DNA of 64,000 nt from Pseudisothecium myosuroides (taxonomy: Eukaryota; Streptophyta; Bryopsida; Hypnales; Lembophyllaceae), in NCBI GenBank assembly GCA_951799445.1, contig OX637290.1, positions 22,562,987 through 22,626,986 of the forward strand, in the 5' to 3' direction. Position 1 is the first letter of the stretch. Every line of letters starts with the position of its first letter. Under the pieces are notes generated by a model. It did not search any database and was not told the DNA's origin. It was given only the letters and a program-made list of their open reading frames with translations. A program made the translations under genes and the position numbers. Shown here in pieces: positions 23,614 through 36,810 of the stretch.

Positions 23614-24430
23614 TGGAGAAAATCCCTCGATCGAAGTGCTAATCAAAACGTTCGCAAGCAACCATGCCACATTCAACTCAAAATCCTCAAAAGCCTCCGT
23701 CAGCCTACGACAACGCAAATCACAGCAATAACGCTACGCCGCTACAATTCCTGAACCGCCTAACGTGTACTAAGTAGAGCGCGGCTGGGAAGAAGGGAAA
23801 TGCTTGAAACGCAGTGACGTGAGATTAGGGTTTGAGAGTTTCTTCGCTGCAGGTCAATGAGAAGAGGACGCAATTCGTTCTTAGAGGGAAGACTCAACCC
23901 TAATAAGGAGCAAGCCACCCCAATTACTTGAAAGGTACGTACCCTTGGATTTGATAGCTTGGTGTCATTAGAAATTAATGTAGGACATTAAAGTGGTCAT
24001 TCAAAGTCTTGCGTTCCGAGATGACCCTAAATTACCGGATGATGGTGGAAAGGTACCCAAACGGAATGATGTGATTGCGGGTCCAATACCTAGCGGCATG
24101 AAATCAGCCTCCCTACCTGACAGAAATCCCTTGCAGAGTGTTGTTCAACAAACTTGTGTCAAAAAAAAATAAAAAAAATAAAAAAAATTGCATTTTAACT
24201 CCAAGGGAAAACACTAGAATTTTTAATTTGTTGCCCAAGCTAAAATTTGAGAATTCTAAATTCCAATTTGGATTCTCAAGCCCCAAATTAGCTAGGATTG
24301 GTGAAGAATATTGTAGGAGAGGCAAAGAATGCAGGATATTAAGCAACCACAAAAATAGAGGTTACTTTTTTGTATTTACCCTTGGCTAAAGGAAGACAAA
24401 CGTAGCACTCACTTTGAATGACTACTTTAA
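23614..24430. other. Promoter/leader of the helicase gene and intergenic DNA
   Basis: 5' flank of the minus-strand helicase; 23614-23760 is GC-richer and probably transcribed leader. I see no convincing TATA box. 24114-24430 is AT-rich with no gene seen. Confidence 0.4.
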
Positions 24431-25352
24431 CCCCTAAAGGACCAAGGCATTTTCTGACTCTAAAACCACTGAAAATTGTCATTTTTGTTGCAATCCCTCT
24501 CTAAACCAAAAGAATTTTTTTTTAAGAATCTAACCATATTGTACGCCACTTGTCTCAAATGAAGTGGTAAAAGTTTTGATGAAGTTTGACCATATGGATT
24601 GGAAGATATTAGCATTTGAAGTTGGACAAAGAAGTTTTATTGAAGTATGGCTTGCAATTTTAGATGACTTTGACGGCCATTTGTAGATTTTTTTTTTGCA
24701 CTACATACCATAAATTTAAAAAAAAATTATGTTGAACTTTTGAATTGAGAGTTTAGGGAAAAATTTCAGAATGTCAAAACTTGATTTTCACATATAAAAA
24801 AATTGTTAAGCAGAAGTAGGTCCAAAATTGAACAAAACACTAAATCGTTAATAGCTCTTATGTGGAATTAAAACACCATAATTCCAAAGGTGGGATTGCT
24901 CTTGCAAACAAACTTAACCTTGAATGTCAAAAGAAAAGAAATTGAAAAAAATCGAAAATTGCATTAAAAAATGAATACTATAAGTTGATTTTTTGAAGAA
25001 AATGCTTAGATTGCCCGAAAAACAAGATTGTCCATAATTTTCTCATTTTGAATCCAAATAGAACAAATCAAAGCTTCAAATGTAAACAAAAACATGATCT
25101 TTGAGAAAATAAAATAAAATTTAAATTAAAGTTTTTAAAGGGTTTTTTTTCTACCTGGCAAATTGCTTTTTTTACTTTGGATGGCATAACTTTTGCTCCT
25201 GGGTACCGATTGAAAAAAACATATTTTTTTAGAAAGCTAATGTGGTTTCCTATCTTTATAAAAAATTTTAAGAAACCAAGTCAAAATTCCAGGTTGCACA
25301 AGCTTGCCCAAAATTCCAAGTGTCTCCCGAGGAGATTTTGGTCCTTTAGGGA
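24431..25352. mobile_element. TTAA-type element T3, 922 bp
   Basis: The left end is CCCCTAAAGGACC and the right end GGTCCTTTAGGGA, flanked by TTAA (24427-24430, 25353-25356). The interior is the reverse-oriented version of T1/T2, with GTCCATAATTTTCTCAT near 25030. Noncoding. Confidence 0.85.
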
Positions 25353-25356
25353 TTAA

Positions 25357-26618
25357 CATCTTGCAAAGTTAATGTCAATGTTCTCCCATATTATATTCAA
25401 TGATGGTGCAAGGAAAACTAGCAATTAAGTTAGTTAAGAATTTATAATAGGTATAGATGAATTCATTTATTTTATCAAACAGTAGATTCAAAACAACAAA
25501 ACTATAGCATCCACACCTTCTCATTAAAAAAAATGGCCTGCAATATGAATTTTCAACAATCTAGCCAAGGCCATATTTGAAGGGTCTTCCCATTTGTCCC
25601 GTGCACACTTACACGTTGAATTGGGACTCTAAAAAGTATGTAATACCAACCAATTCCCTAGTTGCAACAGTCTACATTGACCAAGCTAAATTGTTGTAGG
25701 AAATATGTTTACAAGTTAAATGCCAAAATTGTTGTGGCGAATTTTTTTTTTGAAAAGTCCGCGTTATAATTGAACTCTAGAAGGGCTAGGGTGGGGCTTT
25801 CTTAGACAACCAAGCTTGTCTAATTTGTCCTGGCTTTGCCCAAAATGGCAAGGTGTAGATGCTCTTAGACAAATTATTGATTTATATTACCAAAAATTTA
25901 TTATTATAAATAAATAAACAAAAATAATTGGAGCATATCTATGAATAATTTTGTGAGAACTTGTAACTTGGATTGATTTGTTTCAAATATCCTCTCAGAC
26001 ACTAGATTTAATCAGGATTTAACTCCTAAAATAGGATAACCTTTATAAAATCTTAGTAGAAAAAACACCCCTAAGCAAGGAATACATTTGTGGCAATCCT
26101 TTATTCTTTGGCATTTTGGGGTAGTGAATGCTCAATATTTTCAACTTTAGATCAACAAAATTGTCAAGAATCATCCTAATAAAATTAAAAGTAGAAAAAA
26201 ATTGCCACATTTAGATGAATATCCATAAAATAGTATGTATCAATGATATTTTAAATATAATCTTAAGTATTTTGGATGTAAATAGCTTCATCATTCCAAC
26301 CAAGAGCGTTAATGAAGTACATTAATTTTTCTTACCTGTATAAATGACACCTATTTATCAAAGTCACATTATTTGCTAAGTAATAAGACTAATGTAAGTT
26401 GGTTAAAGTACTATTATATTGGATTGTGGTGTTTTTAAATTGTAATAATCCTAATTTGTAGATGACACTAAATGTGCATTCTCACTTGTACGATAAATCA
26501 ACATGGTACCTCAAAAATTGGAAATGAAATCCATGGCTCTAAGATACTCTCTACCCTACATAACATTGCAAAAAGCAACTCGACATTTTTTCCCCAAGAT
26601 CCAAAGGGAGAAAAAGAT
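25357..26618. other. AT-rich intergenic, nothing recognised
   Basis: No coding pattern, RNA gene or paired repeat ends noticed. Confidence 0.5.
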
Positions 26619-26628
26619 ACTTGGATGG

Positions 26629-27843
26629 CGGCGGTGCTATTCTGTGAGCTTGCGAGCGTGAGCTTGCGAGCGTGAGCTTGTGAGCACTGAGCGGGGATTA
26701 TGTGAGCGTTGAGCTCAGAAATTTGAAGAAGCATTAGAAAATTTAACTATATTTCTAAAACTAGACTTTATCAAAAAAGTGGTCAAAATTTATTATTTTT
26801 AATATATTTTAGTACCTATTATTGAGGACCTATTATCGTGGACCTATTACCGTGGTTATGTAGAATTCAAATGAAGATTGTAATTTTTAGTGTTGTCTAA
26901 AATATTAGATGTATATATTACAACTTTGCTAGATTTTAAGAACAAAAAACATTGGTGATTAATTAGGATTTGTTTGAAATTGAGTGAAGTTGTTTCATAG
27001 AGACTTCAATTTTTCTGGATCAAACACCTCTTCCTGCTAGACTCCTCCCGGCGCCAACTGAAGGAGAGTCGCAGCCAAAAAAAAAAACTATTATTTATAT
27101 TTATATTTATATATATTTTTTAAATTTTTGCCCGGGGCTGCGGCTCCTCTCAGCGCCGAGAGGAGGCCAGCAGCAAGAGAGGGTTGATAAAAAAAAGTCA
27201 AAATCTCAGTGGAACAACAATTTCATTCAATTTCAAACAAGTCCTAAGCACTAATTCCCAAGAAACAAGAAGGGAATGATCAACTAAACGACCATCGGAT
27301 CAAAAATAAAAGAACTGGATCCCCCGAGAGGTCCTACAAGAGGACAATGATCAACTAATACACAATTTGTTGTAACTAAGCTCATTCCTTACAAAAATAA
27401 TCCCTATCAATCAAATATTTTCTTCCAAAATCTTAACAATTTTGATCACAAGCACATCAAGACAAAAATACAGGTAATCTCCATCAACCCCAAGAGGACC
27501 CCTGCTACTACAAGAGGTACCTAGCAACAAGAGGAAAGCGATTTTAAAAATTGATCTCTAAATGGGACAATCTCATTCAATTTCAAACAAATCTTAATTA
27601 ATCATTAATTTTTTTTCATCTTAAAATCTAGCAAAGTCCAATAAGTATCACATCATTGTTGTTTAAAGGACCACGGTAATAGGTCCACGATAATAGGTCC
27701 ACGGTAATAGGTCCATGGTTAAAATTTACTAGAAATAAAAAAATTTGGCCAAAAAATTTAAATGGAATCTCTAAAAAGTTGTACGCTCACAGGCTCACAA
27801 GCTCACGGGCTCACGCTCACACGCTCATAGAATAGCAACCCTG
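26629..27843. mobile_element. Mutator-like (MULE) nonautonomous element, 1.2 kb
   Basis: A 10-bp direct repeat ACTTGGATGG flanks it exactly (26619-26628, 27844-27853), as expected for Mutator-type 9-11 bp duplications. The inverted ends share TGCTATTCTrTGAGC and then carry clustered GTGAGC repeats (26640-26715 and, inverted, 27783-27826). The long arms continue with repeated ACCTATTAnCGTGG motifs at both ends (26813-26856; inverted, 27671-27715). No transposase frame. Short GC-rich stretches (27040-27075, 27130-27180) lie inside. Confidence 0.88.
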
Positions 27844-27853
27844 ACTTGGATGG

Positions 27854-30445
27854 TACTTGTCTTATATTTGCAAAAGATCTAATAGCAAATGAGGCTTCTA
27901 TAGTAACTACAATAGTGTCACTCTAACGTTATTAATTGCCAACAATTAGTGGAAAGCAAGGAGACTTCCACTATACTATAGTATTAGTAAACAATTTTGA
28001 ATTTTTACGCAAACCAACTATAGATGCTTTATTTGTTTAATATTATTCAATTAATTAGTATATTTGTTTACATGAATTTGCAATCTGTCAGTTATTAGAA
28101 ATTCATGTCTTGCCTCCAACATGGCATTACATTCTAAGACAAGCCTCGATCCAAACCATCAACTTGGTGCTAGTCTTCCACATGCTAAATCACATGCTTT
28201 TTGGTGTTGTGGTTTTTTGGCCCATTGAAGCCACCTCAATGTAAGGGGGCCGCTTTACCAAATTCTAGCTACAATTAGCTGCTCAGTTAGTTGAACATAG
28301 AATGTAGACAAGGTGGAGTCATGGAAGTATATGGGCAAAAAGACTCATGTTTGGCATGAAGCATTGTAGGCTTGTCAAACATCTCAATAGTGGTGAGGAT
28401 AAAGTAGAGGTTAAAAAGATTGAAGGATACATAATAGGCTTGTTGGGGCTCCTTTTAACTTGCATGGCTAAAAACGTGGCTTCAAAACAATTTGATTGAA
28501 ATTGCTCTAATCCCATTAATCTAGAGGCAGTCATACTAAAGGTCAATTCTCTAAATGTAAGTATGTAAGGTATTCTAGAATGTCATTGAAAAACAAGTCA
28601 AATTAAAAATGACTAAATAGAAATATACTTAAAATCCAACTTAAAGATTCATATTGTATTTTTCTTTCATCTCCTATAAGTAAGTGTAATTAATATCAAT
28701 GGAGTACATTCTACCATTTTATTCTAATGGCCCCTTAGGAGACTCAATTTTTTAATCAATTCAAATATTGAAGGTAAAGAAGATGAGATACCAAGGTTAA
28801 AAGTTGATGATGACTTTATCCAACTTTGAGAATCTCATGAAAAACAAAGTGTAATATATTTCATTACATTAGTTGTAACTTTGAAAATGCAAATAAAAAA
28901 ACACAAAAATAAACATAGAAATTTATGTGCCTATCATGGGATTCAAGTAGAGGCTTCAAGTCTCAAGTTTCAATGGTTTTCAATAGCAAAAAAGTGCCAC
29001 AATGTGTGTTGAGAGGCAAAGGGCCCAATCATTGAGCTTAGCCTCAAAGGCCTAAGGGGTTTGGACAAATTACAAATGTATTATATAATATAAGTTACAT
29101 AATTTTTTTGAAGTCCATTTCAAAAGAGAAGATATTAGGAATCAAGAGTAGAAATCTTCCATATGGTTAAAAATTCAAAACTACTTATGAAACTACTTTA
29201 GATGGATTTTAATGATTTAAATTTAAAAATTCGTCAAAATTGCAATTTCTACCTTTAGCATTTGAATTTATTTATGATTGGTCAAAATTGTCATTGAAAC
29301 TAATTTTTTAAGAAGGTGTGAATTTTGACAATGAGAACATCAATACTTTTTCCAAATATTAACTTTTATAGCACAAGGCAATTATTTAACACTGAATGCT
29401 ACAATATATATATATTTTTAATTTTATACAGGGTTGTTTATAAAAAAACAATATATCTACACACTGCATTTTAAAACTTTAAATCTTTCTCCATTAAAAT
29501 TTGATTTTGACATTGACACTGAGTTTTTTTTGTTTTTGAATAAAACTTACAAAATGAGCATTCTATCAAAGTTTGAAGTCAATGATCTACAACCAAATTT
29601 CTAAATATAGATTGATACAAAAAAATATATATTATAATATACTTATATTATGAAATTTCTAATCTTTTTAACACCTAAGTGCCTAAGGCTTTCCAATTAT
29701 GTTTCCTATGAAAAAAGAGTTTTGAGTGTGAAATTGCATAGGAAACGTGAGATTATAACAAGAAAAATGAACATATCTTATTTTTAATATGTTGCCCTAA
29801 AATATTTGAGAAATTTGCATATAAGAGTTTTTGGGATTGGAGGTGACATGTACAACTAGAAATTGAATTAGCACACTAAAATGCACTTTCAAAAATCTCA
29901 AGTTCAAATGAAGAGCTATCAAACTCATTACACAATCCACCTTGAAATTGTTGAAATGCTTCAAGGGGTTCACTTAGATTTTTTTAGCAAACATCATGCG
30001 CCATAATATAGGGAGGTATTAATTTACGGTGTCCCAAAATTAGAATAAACTTTGAGGTAATATATGGTGTTCAAATTAATGTACATTCATTTAGAAGTAA
30101 GATACCTAGGTCAATAATACCTAATATTTATAAAAAAATTAGATCTAAGATACCTTCAAAGATATGGATCCTAAATATTTATTGTTTATAAGCTTAGTTA
30201 TGAGTCCGCTGGACTACTAGTTTGGATGAAAAAAATTTGGTCACAGTCTAACAGTGTGGATGAAAGTGGAATTAGGTGTTGTTCATTCTCAAAGTTAGGG
30301 CACTCTGTCTTTCTCGTAGTAGCCTAGTCTACTTAGGGTTTAGGAGTTGGAGCGTGTTAAGGTTGATTCTACCATTGCAACATCTTGATTTGTTTTGTAA
30401 GCTTTGGTTGTGGGTTTAGGGTGTAGATGTCTGCAACTTTTGATT
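27854..30445. other. AT-rich intergenic, no gene recognised
   Basis: About 2.6 kb with stops in all frames. The stretch 28230-28520 is slightly GC-richer but I cannot relate it to a protein. No repeat ends were identified with confidence. Confidence 0.45.
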
Positions 30446-30449
30446 TTAA

Positions 30450-31384
30450 CCCCTAAAGGACCGAGGCCTTTTTTCTGCCAAAAAACACTGAAAACTGCCA
30501 TTTCTATAGCAAAGAATTAAAAAAATTGAAAAATGTTTATTTTTCACATCCAACCGTAGGATCTTACACCTAACTAGTATAAGAATGTGTGGAATTTTTT
30601 TTAGAATTTTTGACCGCACAGATTGCAAGATATTTGCATTTAAAGTGAAAAAAACAAGTTTTTCAGCACATTGCGGGACTAGATTTTTGGACTTTAAACA
30701 TTTTTAACTTAAAATTTTTGCACTACAGAGTTTTGAGCTTTTATTTTTTATAGTGGAGAATTGAGTTGAGAGTCTAGAAAAAAAATAATATTCAAAAAAA
30801 ACTTAATTATCATTCTTAAAAAAATTGTTAAGTAGATGTAGGTACAAGATAGAAGGAAAATCTAAAACATTCATATATTTTAGATGGACTTAAAATGCAC
30901 TAATCCCAATGGTGAGATTGTTCTAACAAGTAAATCAGACCATCCAAAAAAAAAAAAATTGAAAAATTTGAAAAATTGCATTCAGAAATGAATCCCAAAG
31001 TTATTTTTTTCAAGAAGATGCTTTAACTGCCCGAAAAACAAGAATGTCCATAACTTTCTCATAACATATCCAAATGAAATGAATCAAAGCTTTCCGGAAA
31101 GCCAAAAATATAATCTATGAGAAAAAAAATATTAAAAAAAAAAATTCAAATTTTTGTCCCTTTTTTTTTTTGCTGCCCGAGCTGCCCCCCGTAGCCTATT
31201 TTGAGCTTATATGGTCATAACTTTTTTTCCCGGGCACCGATTGTGAAAAAAATTATATTCCCTTGAAGCTAATCAGTTTTTCTACCTCCAAAAAAAGTTT
31301 CAAAAAATCAGGAGAAAATTTCAGCCCGTAGGTACCTGCCCGAAAACGCATTTGTCCCCCGTAAGGACAATGGTCCTTTAGGGG
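30450..31384. mobile_element. TTAA-type element T4, 935 bp
   Basis: The left end CCCCTAAAGGACC and the right end GGTCCTTTAGGGG are perfect inverted repeats, flanked by TTAA (30446-30449, 31385-31388). Same subfamily as T1-T3. This is the least decayed pair of ends in the window. Noncoding. Confidence 0.9.
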
Positions 31385-31658
31385 TTAAGGCTTGTAGTTT
31401 AGGGTTTTGGGGTGTTGGAAAGAAACTTGGGGTTTCAAACCTTTCACTAGCTTTGATCGGAACTTGGGAGTGCTTTCAAAGTCTTGGAAGTTGCAAAAAC
31501 TGGCGCACCATGACCGACATTTGGACAACCCTTGTCAAGCGTACTTGATCCATTTTGTGAACTTTTGTTGAAGGTATGTCACGGCTATAACTTAGTTCCA
31601 TTGCAGTTTTGTTTTTTGTTTTCCAAGTTGACTCTATTTGCCACTGCTTTGCATATTA

Positions 31659-31971
31659 AGGTAGGAGGCTGTAAAACGGAGTGGGCATTAAAATGGAACA
31701 TGACTCAAAGGTACATTTTGCTTTCTTCAATGTACCACATATGCACATTTCAGGAGGTGGTCCATTTTTATGACCACAAATGACCACTTCTTTCCAACTT
31801 CAAAAATTAGTAACTAATTCCACAAAGGTCCAAAAAATATGAAACGACTTGGGTTAGATTTCAATTCCACTTGTCTTTCCAGAAAAATTTACTGAAAAAT
31901 ATTTCAAGATGTTTTACCTCCCCAAAATTCAGTTTCAGCACTTAGATGCTCCATTTCTGGACCTCCTACCT
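31659..31971. mobile_element. TA-flanked MITE A1, 313 bp
   Basis: The ends are AGGTAGGAGGCTG and, reversed, AGGTAGGAGGTCC. TA lies on both sides (31657-31658, 31972-31973). It lies in inverted orientation to A2 (32110-32425). Confidence 0.8.
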
Positions 31972-32109
31972 TACAGCCCGTGAACTGAGTTCAATATACT
32001 TAGATTCATATGCAGAACATTCAAGAAATAGGAATCATGTTGGAGGCAATTTTGAACTCAAAACTATGTATTTGAAAACATGTATATATTTGTTTTTGGT
32101 TTCCTGATA

Positions 32110-32425
32110 AGGTAGGAGATCCATAAAGCGACCATCTAAGCGCCGAAACTAAATTTTGGGGAGGTAAAACATCTTGAAACATTTTTCAGTTAATTTTCCT
32201 TGAAAGACAATAGGAAATGTCATCTAACCCAAGTTGTTTCATGTTTTTTTGGAGCTTTGTGGAATTAGTTATGAAATTTTGAAGTTGAAATGCCACAGGG
32301 CTCTAAAAGCGACCACCTCCTAGAATGTACACTGTTTGTACATTTTGATAAATTGAAGAAAGCAAAATGTACCTTTGTGGCATGTTTGGTTCAAAATGCC
32401 ATGTCGGAGTTTGAGCCTCCTACCT
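32110..32425. mobile_element. TA-flanked MITE A2, inverted partner of A1
   Basis: The ends are AGGTAGGAGATCC and, reversed, AGGTAGGAGGCTC, with TA on both sides (32108-32109, 32426-32427). It is nearly the reverse complement of A1 over its length (for example CAAGATGTTTTACCTCCCCA in A1 against TGGGGAGGTAAAACATCTTG here). Together they form a 767-bp palindrome with a 138-bp spacer. Confidence 0.8.
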
Positions 32426-32427
32426 TA

Positions 32428-33039
32428 CGGAATAGGCTTTCTAGCACAAAGGTATATATGTTTCAGTTCATGGTTTTAGATATCTTTTGGTCTATTTTGA
32501 CCACTAGGTTTCAATTCTACATTTCTACCTATCAGCCTAGAAGAGTTTGTTAATTTGAATTTTAAGTGCTTGAATGTGTTGCTTGCTTGAATGTGACCTT
32601 CAGTGTGGGGGGAGTTTTGTATTGAAAATTGTTGTTCAACACATATCCTATTTTTTTCCTAAACCCTGTTGTAATTTTGGCTGTTGTGTATGCATGGTTT
32701 TGTATGTTTTCTATTTGTTTTTGCAAAACCTTGCTGTCATTCTGATTGTTATGCATGCATGGTTTTGTATCTTTACTTGTTTAAGGTACTTTAGGATTTT
32801 TGTTACCGAGGAGTTTCAGCTCTCCATTGTCACTGTTGAGCACAAACAATGGTTTGTTTCAATTTTAAGTGCCTCAATGTGTTGCATGTTGTTGTGTCGC
32901 CCATGGAACTTGCACTTGCACTTGTGGTATTTCATTGTTGTCTAATTTTTTGTTTCATAATTCCAGTACAATGCTTCTTCTTCATGTGTTCAACTCATGT
33001 TCAAATCACCCAAATGCAAGCATGTCGTTTATTCTCTGA
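32428..33039. other. Intergenic, nothing firm
   Basis: Pyrimidine-rich. 32680-32780 holds two copies of TATGCATGGTTTTGTAT about 65 bp apart (32687 and 32752). No gene recognised. Confidence 0.45.
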
Positions 33040-33043
33040 ACAT

Positions 33044-34176
33044 ATGGGCAATTTCGTTAAAATGGCGGTATTCCAAGTGCCACTTTGATAGTGTGCCATT
33101 TTCACCATCTAGGACAGATATAGATTTAAGAATGGTCGTTCTGAACCATCTAGGACAGATATAGATTTCGAAACGGTTGTTCTAAGGTGTTTTCATACCA
33201 TTTTAACCCCTAAAGGTCAGAGACTATGTTTTCACCAAAATTGCTCCAAAATTGTCATTTCTAATACAAGTACCAAAATTTAGAAAAAAAACATTTTTGG
33301 ACACATGTAACCATAAGATCTTATAGAACACTGGTTTGAGAAGATGTGGAAAAAATTTCAGAATTTTCCACTGTGCGGATTGGAAGATATTAGTGTTTGA
33401 ATTGACGAAAACCCTTTTTTTGTCCCTGCGAAAATCCAGGCAGTTGCACTTCACAAGGTCACATTTGTATGAAAAAATGCCCAAAATGGTGGTTACTCTT
33501 TGGATTCATTCTTCTAGGCAAGTTGGCTACATGCTTGAAAAATTACAGATCATTTGGAATTGCACAACATATAGGAAAAAAATAGCAAATAGAAAGAAGT
33601 AGAGAATGATTCAAAACACTAAATTGTTAAGAATTTATTTATGGAATTGAAAAATTCCAATCCCAATGGTTGTAATGTTGTAATAAATAATCTACACCCA
33701 ATGCTTCTAATTTTTTTCAAAAACACTGAAAATTGAGTTAAATAAAGGACTTCAAAGTTTATTTTAGAGTAGAGATTCCATAACTATCCTCAAACTAAGA
33801 ATCCTCATAACTTTTGACTCATAAATCCAAATGGAATGATTCAAAGCTTTCCACGTACATATAAATCTAAAGAACCAATTTCAATATTTTTTTATTTTTT
33901 TAAATGATTTTTAAAGAAATTTTTTGAGCTGCCCGGGCTGCTTGCCGTACACGGAAAATTACATATCATACAATAACTTTTTAACCATGTAGTCAAAAGT
34001 TATGAAAATTGTTGGGCCTTAAAGCTACTCCTTGGGAACATCTTGTGTGAAAATTTCAAAGAAAAAAATAAAAGATCCACTCATAATGAGCTGCTTAAAA
34101 TCGCTATGTTGTTAAAAAACGGTGTTTGGACCTTTAGGGGTTAAAAAAATATCACCATTTTAATGAAATTGCCCAT
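33044..34176. mobile_element. MITE M3 (M1/M2 family) split by a TTAA-type element
   Basis: The ends are ATGGGCAATTTCGTTAAAAT and, reversed, ATGGGCAATTTCATTAAAAT. The flanks are ACAT (33040-33043) and ATAT (34177-34180), a 3 of 4 match. It retains the CATCTAGGACAG-type internal repeats. T5 (33207-34140) lies inside it, so M3 was present first. Confidence 0.75.
33207..34140. mobile_element. TTAA-type element T5, 934 bp, nested in M3
   Basis: Left end CCCCTAAAGGTCA, right end GGACCTTTAGGGG, TTAA on both sides (33203-33206, 34141-34144). The interior belongs to a second subfamily shared with T6 and T9 (ATGTAGTCAAAAGTTATG, GAGCTGCCCGGGCTGC). Confidence 0.85.
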
Positions 34177-34180
34177 ATAT

Positions 34181-36051
34181 AGCTTAAGGTGGAAGACCTT
34201 TTGTCTTTAATCTTTGTAATCGGCCTTTTTTTTCTTTTTTTCTTTTTAAAACAAAGGAAGGGTCACCAAAATTATCCACCCTTCAAAATTATAAGTAATT
34301 ATACAAGGATATAAAATATCCCCAATTAGAAAATTAGATAAAGATAGGGACTACTTAAATACTTCAAGTCATCAAAATACCCCTTAAATGATATCCCTTT
34401 GCCGCATGTGGTATCCATAAATCCCTATGAAGTGACCCCATTGAGTGAAATGCATTTTCTTTTATAACTAAAAATTGCAAATAAATCTAAATCACTACTT
34501 GCATATTTAAATTTTCATTGGTAAAAATTACAAAAACACTTACACTTTCCACTGGAACCATCTTCAAAGCAAATGGATAAGTGCAATTTTTAGATCTCAA
34601 ATCAAGTGAAATTGGCAAGCTTAAATACTATTCTATCAATGGTACATATATGCCTTTGAGGACCTCTCAAAAATCAAATACTTACTTTTTTCAATGAAAA
34701 TTAAAAGCTTTCAATATTTTACATTCAATATTGTCCTTAAAAAATTTAGAATGGTCAAAGGAATTTAACTACCCACACAAACAAGCTAATTTTTTTGAGA
34801 GATCATATGTAGTTGCTCAGGCAATTAAGGAGTAAGCTTGTTTTGTATTAGATATAGATTTTCTTCATTATTTCTTCAAAATTCATGGTAATATAAAATG
34901 TCACCAAAAAATCTAAATTTTTTATATCATATATTAGACATGTGATTTAATCTCTAAATTATAGAACTATAAAATTTCACTAAAAAATAGTAGTAGAATA
35001 ATTAAAAGATATGAAGTATGGAATAGGAAATTTTGATGTTTGATTATACAGTCATGAGCTCCATTTTCTAAAGGTTACTAAAGTAAATTTATATAGGGTG
35101 AGGTGCATGTAGTGTGCTAAAATTATACAATGTCTAAAGAAGTGGTACTTCCAATCTATAATGGGGGAGATTTTTTCCTTCCACCATGTGTATTTGATAG
35201 TAAGAATTTGCCTACAATTTTGGAGGGTTTGATATTGTATTTCAAACTCACTTCTTTAAACATGGTGGACTTGATTCCAAATATGAATATAAATTTTCCA
35301 ACTTTTATTATCTACTATAAATAATAAGTTTTTTTTATTTTCCAAAAGAAAACATTTGAACGAAGCTCCAAATTTTTCTTTCTCCAAAGAATGTCTGTAA
35401 CACTTTTTTAGAAGATCCCTAACATTGCCATCAAAACATCCGTTAACACAAGGATACATATTGGAGGTTTCAAATTGTATAGAAAGTGAACCTTTTAGGG
35501 AATTAGGATAAGAATGCTTTTAGAGCTCATTCCATTCCCTCAAGAATTCATATTTAATTCAACAAGAGTTTGAAAAATATGAAGTAAAATGGATTAGATA
35601 CATTTTGTACATGTCTTTTAACCCTTTACAAATTAAACAACGTTTGGAACTGCTCTAGTAGTAGTAATTTTGATCATTCTTTGAGCAATGTTGGTGTAGT
35701 GACATTCATTGATGTTCTTTGTTTTCAATTCCAACAATGTCTTGTGATTCAACTCCAAGAAATTCTCAACAAGAAATTTGTTAGTAGCAAATTTTGTATA
35801 GTTTTGGATTGAATTCTTTGCCTTTGATCGGTTAGAGGTTGTGTTTTGATTCCCTTTGCAAGGATCAAATTGCTATATAGTCTTTGCAGTGTGACATCTA
35901 CAGATTCTTTTGCTTTAGGGTGTTCAAACTAGCTTCAGTTGTTGTCCATCAAGTTGTGGAGAATCAATTTGGAATTTAATTTGAGACAAGTATATTTGAA
36001 AACCCTAGATTTATTTTGAGATAGAGGAAGTATTGAAGAAGTGCAATACTA
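34181..36051. other. AT-rich intergenic with a Stowaway-like remnant
   Basis: No gene recognised. 35640-35880 is, on the minus strand, homologous to the interior of the Stowaway MITE at 54047-54626 (both contain AAAGGGAATCAAAACACAAC on that strand). Confidence 0.5.
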
Positions 36052-36810
36052 GGGTGATTGCAAGAAACACTTGTCCTATTTCTTGTCCCCTTGCCCTCGG
36101 AAATTGGCATTTTGCTCATAACTTTTGCATTGTTTGTCTATTTGGCATGAAATTTGGAATGAAGGTAGATGCTATAGTTGCAGACATTGAGTAATTTTTA
36201 AATTTAAAAAAAAATTAGTTTACTATTTTTAACCTGCCCCCAATTGGGTGTCTACTTTGGCCATTTTGGGGGGTTTTAGTCCTATTTTTGACCCAAAAAT
36301 GCAAATTTGAAGCCACAAATTGGACATGTTGGAGGTCTACTAACAATACAAGGGCTGACGATGAGTTTTTATGAAAATAGCAACATGTCGGTTGCACACA
36401 TGGGGTCAAAGTGACCTTCCTTTGCGCGAAAGCTACAAAGAGGGAAAAAATTTCCTTCATGAATTTTTTGGTGCAATGCGAGTGTAGTCTTCTTTAGCAA
36501 AATGCCTTTTTTAATGGAATTTTTTTGAATTTTTTTTGAATTACTAAAAATGAAAAACTTTACAGACCCCTTTTCTGCTATTTTCTGCTCCCAATGACTT
36601 CTGTAGTACTTCATAGTACTTTGTAGTACCGCATAGTACAACATAGTACTGCATCAACGGTTCAGATCTGCAGGCGCCTTCAATCAACAGTTTAGATTTG
36701 TCGGGGCGCTTCTAAAACGTAGTATTGGTAGTACTGCATAGTACTGCCAGTCCTATGGCCAAAAAACGCAATTTTGACGGAAAAACGTGAAGTGTTTCTT
36801 GCAACTACCC
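36052..36810. mobile_element. MITE-like element G1, 759 bp
   Basis: The ends are GGGTGATTGCAAGAAACACT and, reversed, GGGTAGTTGCAAGAAACACT. The interior is related to G2 (43347-44089). 36601-36655 holds five AGTAC units about 10-11 bp apart, with two more at 36729-36746. The flanks do not show a clean target duplication. Confidence 0.7.

Noticed and set aside
28230..28520. Possible retrotransposon (copia integrase) fragment
   Set aside because: A few residues suggested it, but stops interrupt every frame and no family motif is present.
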